Shown in pieces: positions 5,390 through 6,301 of a stretch of DNA of 6,301 nucleotides. Made by a program: the position numbers and the translations under genes. The stretch comes from an uncultured Desulfovibrio sp. (GTDB taxonomy: Bacteria; Desulfobacterota; Desulfovibrionia; Desulfovibrionales; Desulfovibrionaceae), in assembly GCA_900555975.1 (NCBI GenBank), contig USNI01000060.1, positions 1 to 6,301 of the forward strand, written 5' to 3'. The number at the start of each line of letters is the position of its first letter. Position 1 is the stretch's first letter. The notes under the pieces are model-generated. The model saw only the letters and a program-made list of their open reading frames with translations. It had not been told where the DNA came from and did no database searches.

Positions 5390-6301
5390 ACGGGATTAAG
5401 TTAATCAGCACCGGCTCCGCCGTGCCCAAAAAGGTCGTGACCAACGATGATTTGGCCAAAATCGTGGATACCAACGACGAGTGGATCTCCACCCGCACCG
5501 GCATCCGCTCCCGACGCTACTGCACCGACGGCGAGAGCCACACCTCCCTCTGTCTGGCCGCCGCCCGGCAGGCACTGGAGCGGGGCGGCGTCGCCCCCGG
5601 CGAAATCGGCATCTGCCTGGTGGCCACAGTCACCCCGGATTTTCTTTCCCCCGCCGCCGCCTGCCTGCTCCAAAAGGAGCTGGGCTTTCCGGAGGATACC
5701 ATATGCTTTGATCTGAACGCCGCCTGCTCCGGCTTTGTGTACGCTCTGCACACCGCCGAGTGCCTGCTGGCCTCCACCCCCCGGAAGTACGGCCTGGTGC
5801 TGGGGGCGGAAATCCTCAGCCGGGTCATGGACTTTGGCGACCGGAGCACCTGTGTGCTCTTCGGCGACGGCGCCGGGGCCGCCCTGGTGGAGTGGGGGGC
5901 AAACTACCCCTCCCTCCACGCCGTGCTGGGCTGCCGGGGCAACTCAGAGGTGCTCTACGTCCCCGGCGTCAACACTGCCGCGCCCCCCCATGTCCATATG
6001 GACGGCCAGTCGGTGTTCCGCTTCGCCGTGGAGGCTGTGCCCCGCTGTGCCCGGGAGGTGCTGGACCGGGCCGGCCTTACCCCGGAGGACATCGACCTCT
6101 TCGTGTTCCACCAGGCCAACCAGCGCATCATCGACTTTGCCGTGAAGAAGCTGGGCATCGACCCGGCCAGGTGCCCCGGCAACATCGAGCGCACCGGCAA
6201 CACCTCCGCCGCCAGCGTTCCCCTGCTGCTGGACGAGCTGGTGGGCGGCGGGGCCATCACCTCCGGCCAAAAAGCCCTGTGTGTGGGCTTCGGCGGCGGG
6301 C
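5386..6301 (+). CDS. fabH: Beta-ketoacyl-ACP synthase III (FabH), cut by the right edge
   Basis: 305 codons plus one base are present; FabH is normally ~317-330 residues, so only the extreme C-terminus after GFGGG (the family ends GFGGGxxxG...) is missing. The Cys-His-Asn triad is complete: Cys114 in NAACSGF, His242 in FHQANQRI, and Asn272 in GNTSAAS. The N-terminus has DEWISTRTGI (31-40), the signature of the family. FabH condenses acetyl-CoA (or a branched acyl-CoA) with malonyl-ACP to start fatty-acid elongation, using the malonyl group supplied by the carboxylase encoded just upstream. ATG 5386 is supported by AAAGGAG at 5374-5380 and the 4-nt overlap with accA. Primer specificity cannot be told from the sequence alone. 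Confidence 0.97.
   Translation, partial: MNGIKLISTGSAVPKKVVTNDDLAKIVDTNDEWISTRTGIRSRRYCTDGESHTSLCLAAARQALERGGVAPGEIGICLVATVTPDFLSPAAACLLQKELGFPEDTICFDLNAACSGFVYALHTAECLLASTPRKYGLVLGAEILSRVMDFGDRSTCVLFGDGAGAALVEWGANYPSLHAVLGCRGNSEVLYVPGVNTAAPPHVHMDGQSVFRFAVEAVPRCAREVLDRAGLTPEDIDLFVFHQANQRIIDFAVKKLGIDPARCPGNIERTGNTSAASVPLLLDELVGGGAITSGQKALCVGFGGG

Overview
The window reads as two pieces of DNA from two different bacteria, joined inside a coding sequence at about 4330-4353. No mobile element, RNA gene, CRISPR array or undescribed defence-type system is visible. The notable feature is the junction, which most likely is a metagenome assembly chimera rather than biology.

Left piece (1 to about 4350). 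The gene content and the IF-1 and DUF4911-like sequences suggest a Desulfovibrionaceae-type bacterium (Desulfovibrio/Bilophila/Mailhella-like); this is recognition from memory, not a search. A minus-strand operon runs from 2906 to the left edge: infA (translation initiation factor IF-1), a small DUF4911-like protein, lemA, and a DUF2207 membrane protein whose end lies off the window. The first three genes are tightly packed (2-nt gap, then a 4-nt ATGA overlap). A 127-nt spacer with a strong hairpin and a cysteine-rich mini-ORF precedes the DUF2207 gene. Divergent from infA, a sigma70-like promoter at 2996-3024 drives a plus-strand pair encoding the small (TctB-like) and large (TctA) membrane subunits of a tripartite tricarboxylate transporter. 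The solute-binding subunit TctC is not in view.

Right piece (about 4330 to 6301). This is more GC-rich, and glycine codon GGA becomes rare. It carries the last ~82 residues of accD (acetyl-CoA carboxylase carboxyltransferase beta), a complete accA (alpha subunit) and fabH (ketoacyl-ACP synthase III) lacking only its last few codons at the right edge. The genes overlap (11 nt, then 4 nt), as in the fatty-acid synthesis operons of Oscillospiraceae/Clostridia-type Firmicutes. Together they would make malonyl-CoA and start fatty-acid elongation.

The join. TctA is cut about halfway through its family length, and the reading frame continues without a break into the C-terminal part of AccD. The residues GVTASFAS at the join fit both families (the TctA G-A-T-x-A-S-F-x-S region and the AccD T-G-G-V-T-A-S-F-A motif). 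A short sequence shared by the two parent genes is therefore the probable cause. The 355-residue hybrid ORF should not be annotated as a real fusion protein without read-level evidence.
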